From: Voacanga thouarsii
Taxonomy: Eukaryota > Streptophyta > Magnoliopsida > Gentianales > Apocynaceae
NCBI GenBank assembly: GCA_026120185.1
Contig: JANUWF010002051.1
Coordinates: 930,001-994,000, forward strand
DNA: 64,000 bases
Direction of reading: 5' to 3'
Positions 22,501-33,720 of this stretch are shown in pieces. Made by a program: the position numbers and the translations under genes. Numbering within the stretch: position 1 is the first letter of the stretch; the number at the start of each line of letters is the position of its first letter. The notes beneath the pieces are model-generated. The model saw only the letters and a program-made list of their open reading frames with translations. It did no database searches and was not told the DNA's origin.

Positions 22501-23748
22501 CGAACTTTGATAGAGGTAAGCTTGGGCAATATCAGAAGGATTATTCATATCTCTATTGTCGAAAATATTGAAATCTGGTTGTGATTTTGTTTCACTTTCT
22601 TCATCATTTGCTTAATGAAGTTGTTGTTGGAGAAGCTGCAAGTCTCCTTTGCTGGAAGAGGATTTAGCATCTTCATCTTTCTGTGTTGTTTTCTGGACAG
22701 GTGTCCATCCTTTGATTTTAATCTCTTTACAGAGATATTTTACATTGCCGATGGAATCTATTTTATAGTTCCATCCCAAGACATAACAAATCTTTTTCTC
22801 AAAGTAAAATTTACATAACTGATTATTCAGTGATAATGCTTGCATATGATTTTCTATTACAAACTAGTTAAATTTCTACTGATTTGAACTAGAGAGAGTG
22901 GATTTGCCTCCACCAAACTGTTTCCACCAGGCATAGAACCATCTAGGCATAGGACTGATTGTTTTTTTTTTTTTTTTGCCATATTTGACAAACCATGTAT
23001 GAGTGAGATGTCGGAGATACATGAAATTACACCAAGCATCGATATAATCCATGAAATTGTAAGTGGGAGGTTTAAAAGGGGATTTAAACTGGATTAGAGT
23101 GTAGATACCAGTAACTGGCCAAGAGTTAAGGTCGAGAATCTTAATGATTCTGCATTTGGAATAGGCGATACCTTTATCAGCTCGATTGGTATTCCATTTA
23201 TGTTCAAATTCTATCGAACCAGTAGCATAAATAATGTGTTCATAGTAAAGACGATTTTTCAAACGTTTGGCTTTGAACACATGACTGGATTGGTGGTAAG
23301 CTTCTAGATGGAGCTTGTTGACAATTTTTCTTTCTAGTTTCATGGTTAGCTCTCTGGGTAAGGCTAAAACTGGAAGATCTGTTTTTGGCCAAAACTCAAA
23401 TCTTTCTTTGGTAGGAAGAATTTGTTTGTCTGGTTTGGCCAGTGTTTTAGGGATGACGGCTTCTTTGAATGAAGTTGAAGAAGAAAGAGCATAGAAGGAT
23501 TGATCTGTTTCCTGAGTTTCAGTAGTTTTTTTAGGAGAAGTTGGATCAAACAAATTCATAGTAAGCGGTGGTTTGCTTACCAGATTTGTGGGAAGAGGAG
23601 GAAATGAGTTAAGAACTGCAAATCTATTACCTGCTGGCGGTCGAAAGCGTTGTTGTTGATCCATGTCTGGTTGCACTGGTTTAGCACTCAATTTATAGAG
23701 GTGCACACAGGAATGAATGAGCTCCAGAACTAAATCGGTACTCATCAC
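22501..23748 (-). pseudogene. EPRV ORF2, unknown function
   Basis: A 290-residue open block (23748-22876) and a second block in the same frame (22845-22612) are separated by stops. One more stop near 22611 precedes the last codons, which end around 22495. The N-terminal third is Pro/Ser/Thr-rich. The C-terminal part is rich in aromatic residues, with a WFYAWWKQFGGG motif, followed by a lysine run encoded by a poly-T/A tract. It follows RT/RNase H in a different frame. Florendoviruses are reported to carry an ORF of unknown function at this place. No enzyme motif is visible. Confidence 0.6.
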
Positions 23749-23810
23749 AGTGTTGAATACTGTGTTACAATGGATAAGGATTACATCTGTCCTTGCAGGA
23801 ATTCTCGGGT

Positions 23811-24446
23811 TTAGAAATTGGGTAGAGAATTATTTTCTCCTTTAATGAATTCAATATCAAAATTGAAGCTGGATAAAAGGGCTTGCCATCTGACAAAAAT
23901 CTGTTTTACCACAAGATTTTTAACATATTTTTGTAAAACATCTTTGGCTGCTTTACAATCAATGCGAAGTAAAATTTTCTGATTTATCAAATCATCTTGA
24001 AATATAGAAATGCACAAAACAATGGATAGGATTTCTTTCTTAATTGTATTGTAATTCTTTTGACTGGAAAGCCAAATACCTGAATGATATCGGATTAACT
24101 GTTCCGACGAGGAATTTATTTTCTTCTGTTTGAGAATAACTCCATAACCAAGTTCAGAGGTATCAATTTCAACAATCATAAAAGCTGTTAGATATGGAAT
24201 TCCTAAACATGGAAGCTTTTTGACAATCTGTTTAATTTTCTTCACTGTTTGAGTTTGTTCTATACCCCAAGGGATTGGATCTTTGCGAAGATGTTTATAC
24301 AACGGTTCACAGATTTGTCTTAGATTAGGAATAAAGTTTGAGATGTAATTTAGACATCCTAAGAATCTTTGTAATTGGGTTTTATCCTTAAATTCATATG
24401 AAAATTTATTTGCAAATTCTATGGCTCTACAAATTGGTTTATACAT
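23811..24446 (-). pseudogene. EPRV reverse transcriptase C-terminus and RNase H
   Basis: This is a 211-residue open block. It begins in the RT thumb/connection (LQRFLGCLNYISNF) and continues through RNase H with the acidic residues in EIDTSELGYG, KKEILSIV and RIDCKAAKDVL. It ends with an EFIKGENNSLPNF-type motif. RNase H degrades the RNA template during reverse transcription. The RT catalytic core, including the YxDD box, is absent: the sequence breaks at 24449 into inverted segment D. Confidence 0.82.
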
Positions 24447-24448
24447 TC

Positions 24449-24657
24449 CTAGAATTTAGAAGAAAATTCTTTTCAGCTTCTTCTTCATCTTCTTTCCATC
24501 TGCCCAGAACTCAGAGCAGTTGACGCTTTAGTAACGTTGACTTTACTGGTGAAATTCCTAAAGTTAATTATGAAGAAAATGTCAGTGTTAAATCAGGAAG
24601 TCCTACACAATCAGAAATGAATATGCCTTCCTCATTAATGGTTTTAACAACTGAAAA
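24449..24657 (+). pseudogene. EPRV segment D: inverted fragment of ORF1
   Basis: It matches the minus-strand sequence of about 20765-20560. In some positions it is closer to segment A than to C (for example CTGCCCAGAACTC), so A and D may come from one viral variant and C from another. It marks the right edge of recognisable viral sequence. Confidence 0.72.
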
Positions 24658-26379
24658 TATATTTTTATTCATTTTAAAATAATTTATTTTATCTTTTTCC
24701 TCTTTTCTAATTTTTCATTTCTTCTTCTGCGATTACGCAGGCATTCCCCTTTTGTTTTCTGATCTACACTTCACAGATGGTCAATGCACTAGCATCAAAT
24801 TGAGTTTTGCGTTGTACCCAATTCATTATCTTTGCGTCTTCAATATGCTTATTCATTGTCCAGAGATTTATTTAAGGGTGCAGAATGAATAGTCTACTGA
24901 AGGTGGTTTGGATTTGGACAGAAGATTTGAGTCTCGCCGAGATACAGATCAAAAGGTGGCTGCGCGAGTCAATTGCCGCCATTTTATGGAGTCGAGGTCT
25001 GATCAAATGGGTGCATGCTCATTGACACCAAGATGCAGTTCTTGAATTTTTTACATCAGAGGATCTGTGGCTGCCGAAGACATGTAGCCCACCAACCTTT
25101 GGCACCGAAAACAGGTGGAGCTGCCACCAAAACCCATCTTAGAGCTTCATAGGTGACCAAACCCGTATGCTAATTCTTAGGGGATTGTGCTTACAATTAT
25201 TTTTGTGCTCTGTTTTGAGGTTTATAAGATGTATTTGGATTATTTTCTGGAGTTTCTTGTAATGGAAGCTCTTACTTGTCTCGATGCATTCTTTGAAGCA
25301 TTTGGGTACTAATTGTAATTTTGGGTATGATTTTTTGGTGTTTGGAAGTTTTAAGCTGGTTTTGGAGCTACTTCGTCTGTTTTTGTTGTTTGGCTTTGGC
25401 TTGAATGTGTTGAAGTTCAGTTGGTATTGCAAGGGTTTGACTCAATTTTTATGTGATTTTGGAGGACAATCAGATCTGTTAGATAATGGTCCTTGCACAA
25501 AAAATGATCATGATTAGTTTTGTGGTTCAACGATTTCATCTTGCGAATGTGGGTTGCTGAGATTCATTTGAGGTCAGTCCTTGGCTGACAAAGAAAATCT
25601 CCGCCGACGTAATTGCAGCGACCAGGAACAAGGAATGGAAAATTAGAAAAGAAGTAGATGAGAATAAAGAAAAATAAAAAATAAAAAAATAAATTGTTTT
25701 AAAATAAATAAAGATAAAAAATAATATATTTTTAATTAAAATGTGAAATTACCAAAATATCATTAAAAATAAAAATTTGAACGATTAAAAAATTCAAAAA
25801 ACTATTTTTAGTTGAAAGGCAAAACTTGAATTTTAAAATAATTTGAGAGCTACCAGAATAGTTTGTGACACACACACACATATATATATATATACAATAG
25901 TTTATCATATAATAATTCGAGGGTCACTAGAATAGTTTGATGTAATTATATTTATTTATTTATTTATATATTTAAGTTTTTTTTCCCTAATTAAACTATT
26001 TGTATAGAGTCATTTAATAAATATAATGATATAAGTAACAATATATAAGCTTTTAAAGTTATATAAATATAAAAAATAATTTACTAAATTGAATAATGTA
26101 ATTTAATAGTAAATTTAATATAACTATTATATTTTTTTATAATATTAATGCTTTTAAAAAATTAGATATACTTTAAATAATAATAAAAAAAAGATATGGC
26201 CAACATGGAAGCTTGGCCCACGACTAAGTCACAAAGCAAGGAAATCAAAGGTCGCACGTTGAAAACTCGCTTCTAGCCAACAATATGCAATTTGGAGGTT
26301 GCGATTAGGTGTGGCTGGTTCACTTGGACTAGAGATTTCTCAAAATTTTAATTTTAAAAAAATTTAAATACGTTTGGCC
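24658..26379. other. Unassigned AT-rich region
   Basis: No recognisable gene. The ORFs at 25139-25517 on both strands have no family signature I recognise. A CA/TA microsatellite lies at 25868-25896. From 25650 to 26200 the sequence is very AT-rich. Confidence 0.5.
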
Positions 26380-26862
26380 AGGATATTTTTTGTCGCCATT
26401 GACCCTTTTTAGCGATGATTTTTTTTTGTATTGGTGAGGAAACTTTTTGTCACGAAAGGTAATAAATTTTTTTTTTTTCCAATCATATTTTAATTTCTCT
26501 AATAAAATTATATTTTTAGCAATGAAATTTTAGTGACAAAATTTTTTGTCGCGAAAAAGCATCACTAGTGACAAAATGAAAGCTTTTGGCAATACAAATT
26601 GCTTACTTTTAGCAACAAAATATTTCCTAACTAAAATTGTAGTCTTTAACTAGACAACTATTTTTCTCGCTAAAGGGTAGCCTTTAGAGACAAAACTAAA
26701 ACTTTTGTCGCCAAGACCCTTTACTACGGAGCTACAGCAATGAAATGACGAGGAAAAAATTTTGTCGCTAAAGGCTTTCAGCAAGGCTTTAGCGAGGAAA
26801 TTTGGACTTTTAGCGGGAAACTATTTTGTCATTAAAGACTAGTTTTCTTGTATAAAATTTAA
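26380..26862. repeat. CACTA-like terminal region with TTTAGCGACAAAA subterminal repeats
   Basis: Many short direct and inverted copies of TTTGTCGC/TTAGCGA-like words are packed into about 450 bp. They end at AGTTTTCTTGTA (26849-26860), which is close to the inverted form of the CACTACAAGAAAACT terminus common in plant CACTA transposons. The final TAGTG is degenerate. Dense subterminal repeats are the transposase-binding array of this superfamily. No transposase ORF is adjacent. Confidence 0.42.
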
Positions 26863-27305
26863 GCAATTAGTAACTATTATTGTTGGCAATCATTTGGTAA
26901 TAGGGAGAGAATATTATTCCTGCCAATTTACCAATGGAATACTAACGAAAGTGAGTAGTTGGTAGATATTTCAATTGGTAATATAGTTAGTAATGTGATA
27001 ATCAATAATTTGCCAATAGAATTACCAATCAAAATATATGTTAATGTTCAATAAGCTACTAACAGAATTACCAACTGTATATATTTGGTTATTAATATTT
27101 TTGTTAGTAATATGTTAGAAATACGCTTGTAAAAAAGTGAAATACCAACATAATACAAAAAAAAAAAAAAAGTGAATAGTTGGTAACTATGACTAACGGT
27201 AAACTGTTGGTAATAGGGGAGGAGAATATTTTTCCTACTGACTTTTTAACAAAATACCAACTAAAATAGGTAGTTGGTAAAAGTTTAACTAGACGAAAAA
27301 TAGCC
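26863..27305. repeat. TTGGTA/TACCAA-rich region
   Basis: Repeated TTGGTAA, ACCAACT and TAGTTGGT words occur on both strands, resembling the array at 42830-43466. It is probably another transposon subterminal region. No terminal inverted repeat was found. Confidence 0.35.
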
Positions 27306-28680
27306 TTCAGTGTTAGATGTGTTAAAATTGTTATAAAAAAGTATTATGATCAAATTTAAAGGTAATCGGATATATTTTACCATATAGAACAACAATATTT
27401 CTATGTAAGCACCCAAAACCTATTGCATTTATAAAGATAAACATTTTAAATTAATAATCTAATCGTTTGATTTGTTAAAATTGTTAAAAAAATATCGTGA
27501 AAATTTGAAGATAGTCAAATATTTTTTGCTACATAATATAACATAATCTCTATATAAAAACATAAAACCTAACGTATTTATAAAGATAAGCATATCAAAT
27601 TAACAATGTGACTGCTAGATTTATTAAAATTGTTAAAAAAAAGTATTATGACAAAATTTAAAAGTAATTGGATATATTCGCTACATAATCTAGCATAAAC
27701 TTTATATAAAATTACTACAAAAACATCGTGACCAAATTTGAAGGTAAGCAGATATATTTTGCCACATAATCTAGCATAATTTCTATATAATAGCCTAAAG
27801 CATAAACACATTTGTAAAATAAGCATATTAAATTAACGTTCTAACCGTTAAATTAAATTGCTAAGAAAAGTATTATGACTAAATTTGAAGATAATCGGAT
27901 ATATTTTGCCACATAATACAACATAATCTATGTAAGAGCCCAAAACCTAATGCATTAATAAAGATAGACATGTTAAATTAACTATCCAATAGTTAAATTT
28001 GTTATAATTTCTAAAAAAAGTGTCATGACCAAAATTGCAGGTAGTATGATATATTTTGCCACATAATCTAGTATAATCTCTATATAAACTCTCAAAACTT
28101 AACGTATTTATAAAGATAAGTATGTCAAATTAACGTTCCAACCGTTAGATTTGTTAAAATTGCTTTAAAAAGTATCATGATTAAATTTAAATATAATTGG
28201 ATATATTTTATCACATAATATTATATAATCTCTATATAAAAGCAAAAAACCTAACGCATTTATAAAGATGAGCATACCAAATTAATGATCTAACCGTTAA
28301 ATTTATTTAAATTATTAAAAAAATCATGACCAAATTTAAAAATAATCGAATATATGTTGCTACATAATTTAGTATAATCTCTATATAAGAATTCAAAATC
28401 TAATGCATTTATAAAGATAAGTATATCAAATTAATGATCTAACTATTAGATTTGTTAAAATTTTTAAAAAAAAGTATCATGACCAAATTTGAAGTTAATG
28501 GAATATATTTTGTCACATGATCTAGTATAATCTCTATATAAGAGTTTAGAACCTAATGCATTTATAAAAATAAGTATATTAAATTAACAATCCTATTGTT
28601 AAATTTGTTAAAATTGTTATTTGAAATTAATTGGCACATTGTCTAACATAACATGTATATAAGAGCCCAAAATTATTTCA
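27306..28680. repeat. Degenerate tandem array, ~150-bp monomer, about 9 copies
   Basis: The phrase GATATATTTTGCCACATAAT and its variants recur at 27369, 27517, 27671, 27751, 27898, 28048, 28199, 28350 and 28503. The spacing is mostly 147-154 bp, with one short interval of 80. Each unit also carries ACCAAATTTGAAGGTAAT, TCTCTATATAA, CCTAA(C/T)GCATTTATAAAGATAAG and a TAACCGTTAGATTTGTTAAAATTG segment. The units are clearly diverged from one another, so this is an old array. Confidence 0.85.
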
Positions 28681-29282
28681 TGTATTATGCTTAGTAATTA
28701 ACATTGTTTAAAGTGAAATTCAATCATTGTAATTAAATAATAATTTGCCACTTTATATTTATATAAAAATATTGAGGCTATATTTAGGAATAGTTTCAAA
28801 ATTCAATAAATTAAAATCAAATTTATTAGAATTGAAAAGATTTCCAAATTGAGCTTAATAATTATATTAGGATTACAACTTATCAATCAAATAATGACAT
28901 TGTATATTATTCTAAAAGTAGTATGCCTAATTGGTTATGTTCATATCCCTTTAACATATATTTATGTGGTTGTGTATATCATAAATTACAAGATTAATAA
29001 ATTAACTAATAAAGAATTATAAGTTAAAAAAAACAAAATATACCAATTGCATTTTTGGGATCCACAAAATTAAATTTGTTTAAAAAAAGGATTTCAAAAG
29101 TGATATCAATTTTTTCTAAGCAAAAAAAAAAAAAAAAAAAAATCTAGGCAATGAGGAGGGACAAAATAGAATAGCTTAAAATTACATAGTTTTGATAGTT
29201 TTTGTGTGTGTGTATACATATAATATCAACACACAATACCTATACTTTTTGTGTGTGTATATATATAAATATATATATATAT
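28681..29282. other. AT-rich spacer with GT/TA microsatellites
   Basis: No gene. A poly-A run lies near 29123-29141 and GTGTG/TATA repeats at 29200-29282. COP-B inserted into the TA repeat. Confidence 0.6.
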
Positions 29283-29649
29283 TGTTATGAATTATTGGAA
29301 TCTCCATTAATTAGTGGAGGCTCCACTAATTATGGATTTATGTGAATTATTAGAAGATTTTTATGGATGTCCACCATTTAGTGGAGACACCACTAATTGA
29401 GATTAGTTGAAGATGATGTATGCCATGATGTATTCCACCAATTAGAGCTCTATAAATAGAGCTATGCTCTAAGCTTGTAATACACCATCATTTTGTGAAA
29501 GAAAGATTAGTGAAAGAAAGATTAGAGAAAGAATTGTGAGAGAAAGAAAGAGAGAAGTTTGAAGAGAAATTCTTGTGCAAAGAATAGTTAGAATTTTCTT
29601 AGTGTGTAGTGTGTAGATTTTATTCTAACACTACCCTAATTTTATAACA
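29283..29649 (+). repeat. COP-B 5' LTR
   Basis: It runs from TGTTATGAATT to TTTATAACA. A 15-bp duplication of a GTGAAAGAAAGATTA unit makes it longer than the 3' LTR. Inverted ACTAATT/AATTAGTGG words lie in U3. The TATA box TATAAATA is at 29451-29458, inside the near-palindrome GAGCTCTATAAATAGAGCT. Confidence 0.93.
29451..29458 (+). promoter_or_regulatory. TATA box of COP-B 5' LTR
   Basis: TATAAATA is flanked by GAGCTC and GAGCT. It is conserved at 34703-34710 in the 3' LTR. Confidence 0.7.
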
Positions 29650-29664
29650 CGTTATCAGCACGAG
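29650..29664 (+). promoter_or_regulatory. Primer binding site of COP-B
   Basis: CGTTATCAGCACGAG starts at the base after the LTR. It shares TATCAG with the usual copia TGGTATCAGAGC but differs elsewhere, so another tRNA may be the primer. A nearly identical direct repeat of CAGCACGAGTCTCT...AAGCCAGAAGACAG follows at 29657-29727. Confidence 0.6.
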
Positions 29665-29748
29665 TCTCTGCCGTTATTAAAGCCAGAAGACAGCACGAGT
29701 CTCTACCATTATTAAAGCCAGAAGACAGGTACGCATTTATTGATCTCT

Positions 29749-30680
29749 ATGGCTAATCTCGCTAAACTCGAATTTGTAGCCCTTGATATTTCTGGAAAAA
29801 ATTATATGTCATGGGTTCTCGATGCAGAAATGCATCTAAATGCTAAAGGCCTTAGTGAAACTATTCAAGCAAATAATAGTGCATCCGCACAACACAAGGC
29901 TAAAGCTTTGATTTTTATTCGTCGTCATCTCGATGAAAATTTGAAAATGGAATATCTTACCGAAAAAGATCCATATGTCACTGTGGGTAAATTTAAAAGA
30001 AAGATTTGACCACTGAAGATGGTCGTACTACCTACTTGCACGGTATGAATGGTTGCACCTGAGGTTGCAAGATTTTAAAACCGTGAATGAATATAGCTCC
30101 GCAATGTATAAAATTACATCTCAATTAAAATTATGCGGAGAAAAAGTGACCGATGAAGATATGTTAGAGAAGACATTCTCCACCTTTCATGCCTCGAATA
30201 TTGTCCTGCGACAACAATATCGAGAAAAGGGGTATACAAAATTTACTGATTTAATTACTGCCCTCCTCATTGCGAGAGAAAAATAATGAGTTATTATTGA
30301 GAAATCATGAAGCCGGACCAAGCGGCTCAACGGCACTCCCGAAGTGAATGCTGCTGGCTCCAGCGAAGCCATCGTTATAGTCGTGGTCGTGGCCATGGCC
30401 GTGACCGTGGTCGTGGTTATGGTCGTAGACACGCTCGATATTTCCCTTATCACAATTATAATCAAGCTGTGAGAAATACGGCCACCGAAGTGGAACGAGA
30501 AAAGATCATAAGGGAAAAGAAAAAGAAATTGAAGAAAAGCATGAGGATATATGTTATAGATGTGGCATGAAAGGTCATTGGTCACGAAGCGTCGATGCGG
30601 CTAAGCATTTAGTTGAATTGTATCAAGCTTCATTGAAAAATAAAAATGTGGAAGCAAATTTTTCTCAACATCCAATAAAT
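29749..30680 (+). pseudogene. gag: Broken gag of COP-B
   Basis: ATG 29749 (an in-frame TTG at 29740 is unlikely) opens with a LEFVALDISGKNYMSWVLD segment, typical of a copia gag clade. The frame is lost near 29980, where LWVNLKERFDH appears in another frame. It resumes at 30053-30286 (LRLQDFKTVNEYSSAMYKI, EKTFSTFHASN), then changes again near 30290 and 30540. An Arg/Gly-rich RNA-binding tract (30375-30440) precedes the zinc knuckle CYRCGMKGHW near 30550. The last Cys of that knuckle is missing because of a small local change. At least four frame changes are visible. Confidence 0.85.
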
Positions 30681-30898
30681 AATGCTTGAGGATGATGATA
30701 TTGATCCTGAAGATCTTAATATCAATATTACCCATATGGATGTATCGGATTTTTTGAACACCCGGACGGTAGGATAGACCATTTAATTGGTGATGGCGGT
30801 GTCCGAGAAGAACTAAAGCCTCACCACGATATTTTTGTATTTTCATTTTCATTCTATTCTAATAATATTTACGTTTACATATATATATTTGTGTTCGG

Positions 30899-31510
30899 AT
30901 GGCTGTTGTTAATGATGATGTATGCATTATTGATAGTGGAACTACACACACCATACTAAAAAATGAGAAATATTTTTACGATCTCAAAATGGGAGAAATA
31001 AATATTTATACGATAAACGGTAGTGCAAATGTAATTGAGGGCTCCGGAAGAGCTAGTATATTGTTGCCTAAAGGAACAACAATTATTATTGATAAGGCAC
31101 TATTTTCCTCAAAATCCGGAAGAAATTTATTGAGTTTTAAAGATATCCGCGAGAAATGGGTATCATGTTGAAACAAATGAGGAAAATGGGATTGAGCATC
31201 TTTTTATTACTCAAATGCATTTGGGGTAAGAAATCGGTATTAGAAAAACTGCCATCTTTTTCTCTTGGTCTATATTTTGTAAAAATACGTACAATTGAAA
31301 TTCATCATCTAGTAAACCGAAGTTTGCTGATCCTATTACTTTTAGCATTTGGCATGACCGGTTGGGTCATCCGGGATCTACCATGATGAGAAGAATCATT
31401 GAGAATACACATGGTCATCCTTTAAAAAATAAAAGGATATTAACATCGAGAAAAATTCGCATGTCTTGCATGTTCCCTAGGAAAATTAATTGTTAAACCA
31501 TCACCGGTAA
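30899..31510 (+). pseudogene. pr: Protease and pre-integrase region of COP-B
   Basis: The protease is open at 30899-31171 with the active site DSGTTHTI at 30932-30955 and an intact downstream part ending NLLSFKDIRE. The frame then shifts. The GAG-pre-integrase zinc segment FWHDRLGHPGSTMMRR is readable at about 31350-31400 in a different frame, and the following Cys pair is disrupted. Confidence 0.82.
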
Positions 31511-32252
31511 AAGTAGGAGCTGAAAGTCCTACATTTCTCGAAGCAGATTCACGGAGATATTTGTGGACCTATTGATCCACCATGTGGACCGTTCAAATAT
31601 TTTATGGTCTTAATTGATGCATCATCCCGATGGTCACATGTATGTTTATTATCTACTCGCAACTCTGGCGTTTGCGAGATTACTTACTCAAATAATTAAA
31701 TTACGAGCACAATTTCCGGACCATCACATTAAAAATATCCGTTTGGATAATGCTTTGGTGAATTTTCATCACATGCTTTTGATGCATATTGCATGTCAAT
31801 TGGGATTAATGTTGAACATCCTGTAGCTCATGTTCACACACAAAATGGTCTTGCTTGAATCTTTGATTAAACGATTACAATTAATTGCTAGACCATTATT
31901 AATGAAAACAAATCTCCCAACATCTGCACTGGGGACATGCTATTCTACATGCTTTGCAACACTTGTACGTATAAGACCAGCTAGTTATCATAAATTCTCT
32001 CCTTTGCAATTGGCTTTTGGGTCGGAACCAAATATTGCTCATTTAAGAATTTTTGGGTGTCTTGTATATATTCCAATTGCACCAAACCAACGTACAAAGA
32101 TGGGTCCTCAAAGAAGAAAGGGGATATACGTTGGATATGATTCTCCCTCTATTATCGGGTATGTTGAACCCACGACGGGAGATGTATTCACGACAAGATT
32201 TGTTGATTGTCATTTTGATGAATCATTATTCCCTAAATTAGGGGAGAACTAA
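31511..32252 (+). pseudogene. int: Broken integrase of COP-B
   Basis: Readable pieces include CGPIDPPCGPFKYFMVLIDA (31561-31620), HVHTQNGL near 31835 (catalytic Glu region) and an open C-terminal block at 31830-32252. That block has PLQLAFGSEPNIAHLRIFGC and KGIYVGYDSPSIIGYVEP. There are several frameshifts between the pieces. Confidence 0.82.
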
Positions 32253-33720
32253 AACGACATAAAAAGGATCTTGCTTGGACAACATCATTAAATTATCTTG
32301 ATCCGCGCACAAGCGCATGTGAACTTGAAGTTCAAAAGATAATTCATTTGCAAAGCATTGCAAATCAAATGCCAGAATGCTTTTGTTGACTCCGAGAAGA
32401 GTTACAAAATCGCATATTCCAGCTATAAATGCTCCTATTCGAATTGAAGTTCCAGTGAGAACAAAATATTATACCTATAGGCTGCTGAGTCAAAAACACG
32501 CCGGAAGCGTGGCCGACCTCTTGGTTCTAAAGATAAAAATCCTCGAAAGAAAAGAGGATTAAATGATCCAGAAGATCATATTGAAGAAAAGAATGATAAA
32601 GACCAAGAGAGAGCGATGACAAAGAACCGAGAAGTTGATGAAAGTAACACTGAAATTTCTATCAATTATACCACTTCCGGTAGAAGTTGGAATCGGATAG
32701 AAAGCTGTTATTGATAATATATTTGCATACAATATATCTCTTGATGTTACACGGGATAATGATGATCACTGAACCAATATCGATTGATGAATGTCGGCAT
32801 AGAAAAGATTGGCTGCAATGGAAAGATGCGATTCAATCGGAGTTAAATGCAGCGACAAAACGTGAAGTCTTCGGACTGCGGTCCGAACACCGAGAAGGTG
32901 TAAAACTTGTTGGCTACAAATGGATATTTGTGCGAAAGCGCAATGAAAAGAGTGAAATCGTTCGATATAAAGCGCGATTAGCAGCCCAAGGTTTTTCACA
33001 AAGACCAGGTATTGACTATGATGAAACTTATTCTCCTGTTGTTGATGCTATTACACTCCAGATATCTTATCGGTTTGGCGGTACATGAAAAGATAGATAT
33101 GCGCCTATTAGATGTTGTCACTTGCTTACTTGTATGGAAATTTAGAAAATGATGTTTACATGAAAATCCCGAAGGATTTCATATGCACGAAGCATATAAA
33201 CATTATCCTCGTGAAAATTACTCCATCAAGTTGCGAAATCATTATATGGCACTGAAACAATACGGGCGCATGTGGTTCACACGTCTTAGTGAATATTTAT
33301 TGAAAGCGGGATTTAAAAATGACCAGGTATGTCCATGTGTTTTTATTAAGAAATGCTGGTTCTAAATTTGTGATATTAGCTATATATGTTGATGATATTA
33401 ATCTTATTGGAACTCTGAAGAGCTCCAAGAAACAATTGATTATTTAAAAAGAGAATTCGAAATCAAGGATTTTGGTAAAACCAAATTTTGCCTTGGTTTA
33501 CAAATTGAACATTTGGAGAGTGGAACATTTATTCATCAATCAACATATACGACAAAAGTGCTAAAAAGATTTTACATGGACAAAGCACATCCATTGAGTA
33601 TTTCAATGATCGTCCGATCATTAAATGTGGATAAAGATCCTTTCAGACCTCAAGAAAATGATGAAGAACTCCTTGGTCCTGAAGTACCATATCTCGGTGC
33701 AATTGGTGCATTGATGTATC
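32253..33720 (+). pseudogene. rt: Broken reverse transcriptase of COP-B
   Basis: A polar linker (32253-32686) precedes RT. The open block at 32687-33088 carries WKDAIQSELNA, VGYKWIFVRKRNE and KARLAAQGFSQRPGIDYDET. The frame changes at about 33085 and 33130. The catalytic YVDD is intact at 33385-33396 but in a different frame from its neighbours. The 33513-33779 block contains GALMYLANNTRPDIAF. Confidence 0.87.

Larger units (their letters stand above)
19276..24657 (-). mobile_element. Endogenous caulimovirid-like pararetrovirus, rearranged (Florendovirus-like?)
   Basis: At least four viral segments are joined head-to-head and tail-to-tail: A 19276-19535 (minus), B 19536-19951 (plus), C 19952-24448 (minus) and D 24449-24657 (plus). 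Segment C reads, on the minus strand, RNase H, a second ORF, pregenomic promoter, tRNA-Met primer binding site, movement protein and the following part of ORF1. It therefore spans the origin of a circular map. The movement protein plus an RT/RNase H of caulimovirid type identify the family. A second ORF after RT/RNase H and association with TA repeats fit what is known of florendoviruses; that genus call is inference. The main RT catalytic domain, the protease and the capsid zinc finger were not found, and every ORF is interrupted, so this is a defective fossil. Confidence 0.8.

Noticed and set aside
19276..24657. The pararetrovirus locus as an intact, activatable provirus
   Set aside because: The RT catalytic core was not found, the segments are rearranged, and every ORF has stops.
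25139..25517. Overlapping ORFs on both strands that could be a small host gene
   Set aside because: No recognisable domain, no splice or promoter context, and both strands are open, which suggests chance.
27306..28680. The regular repeat array as a CRISPR-like array
   Set aside because: The repeats are ~150 bp, diverged and contiguous, and the genome is plant nuclear. It is a tandem satellite-like repeat.
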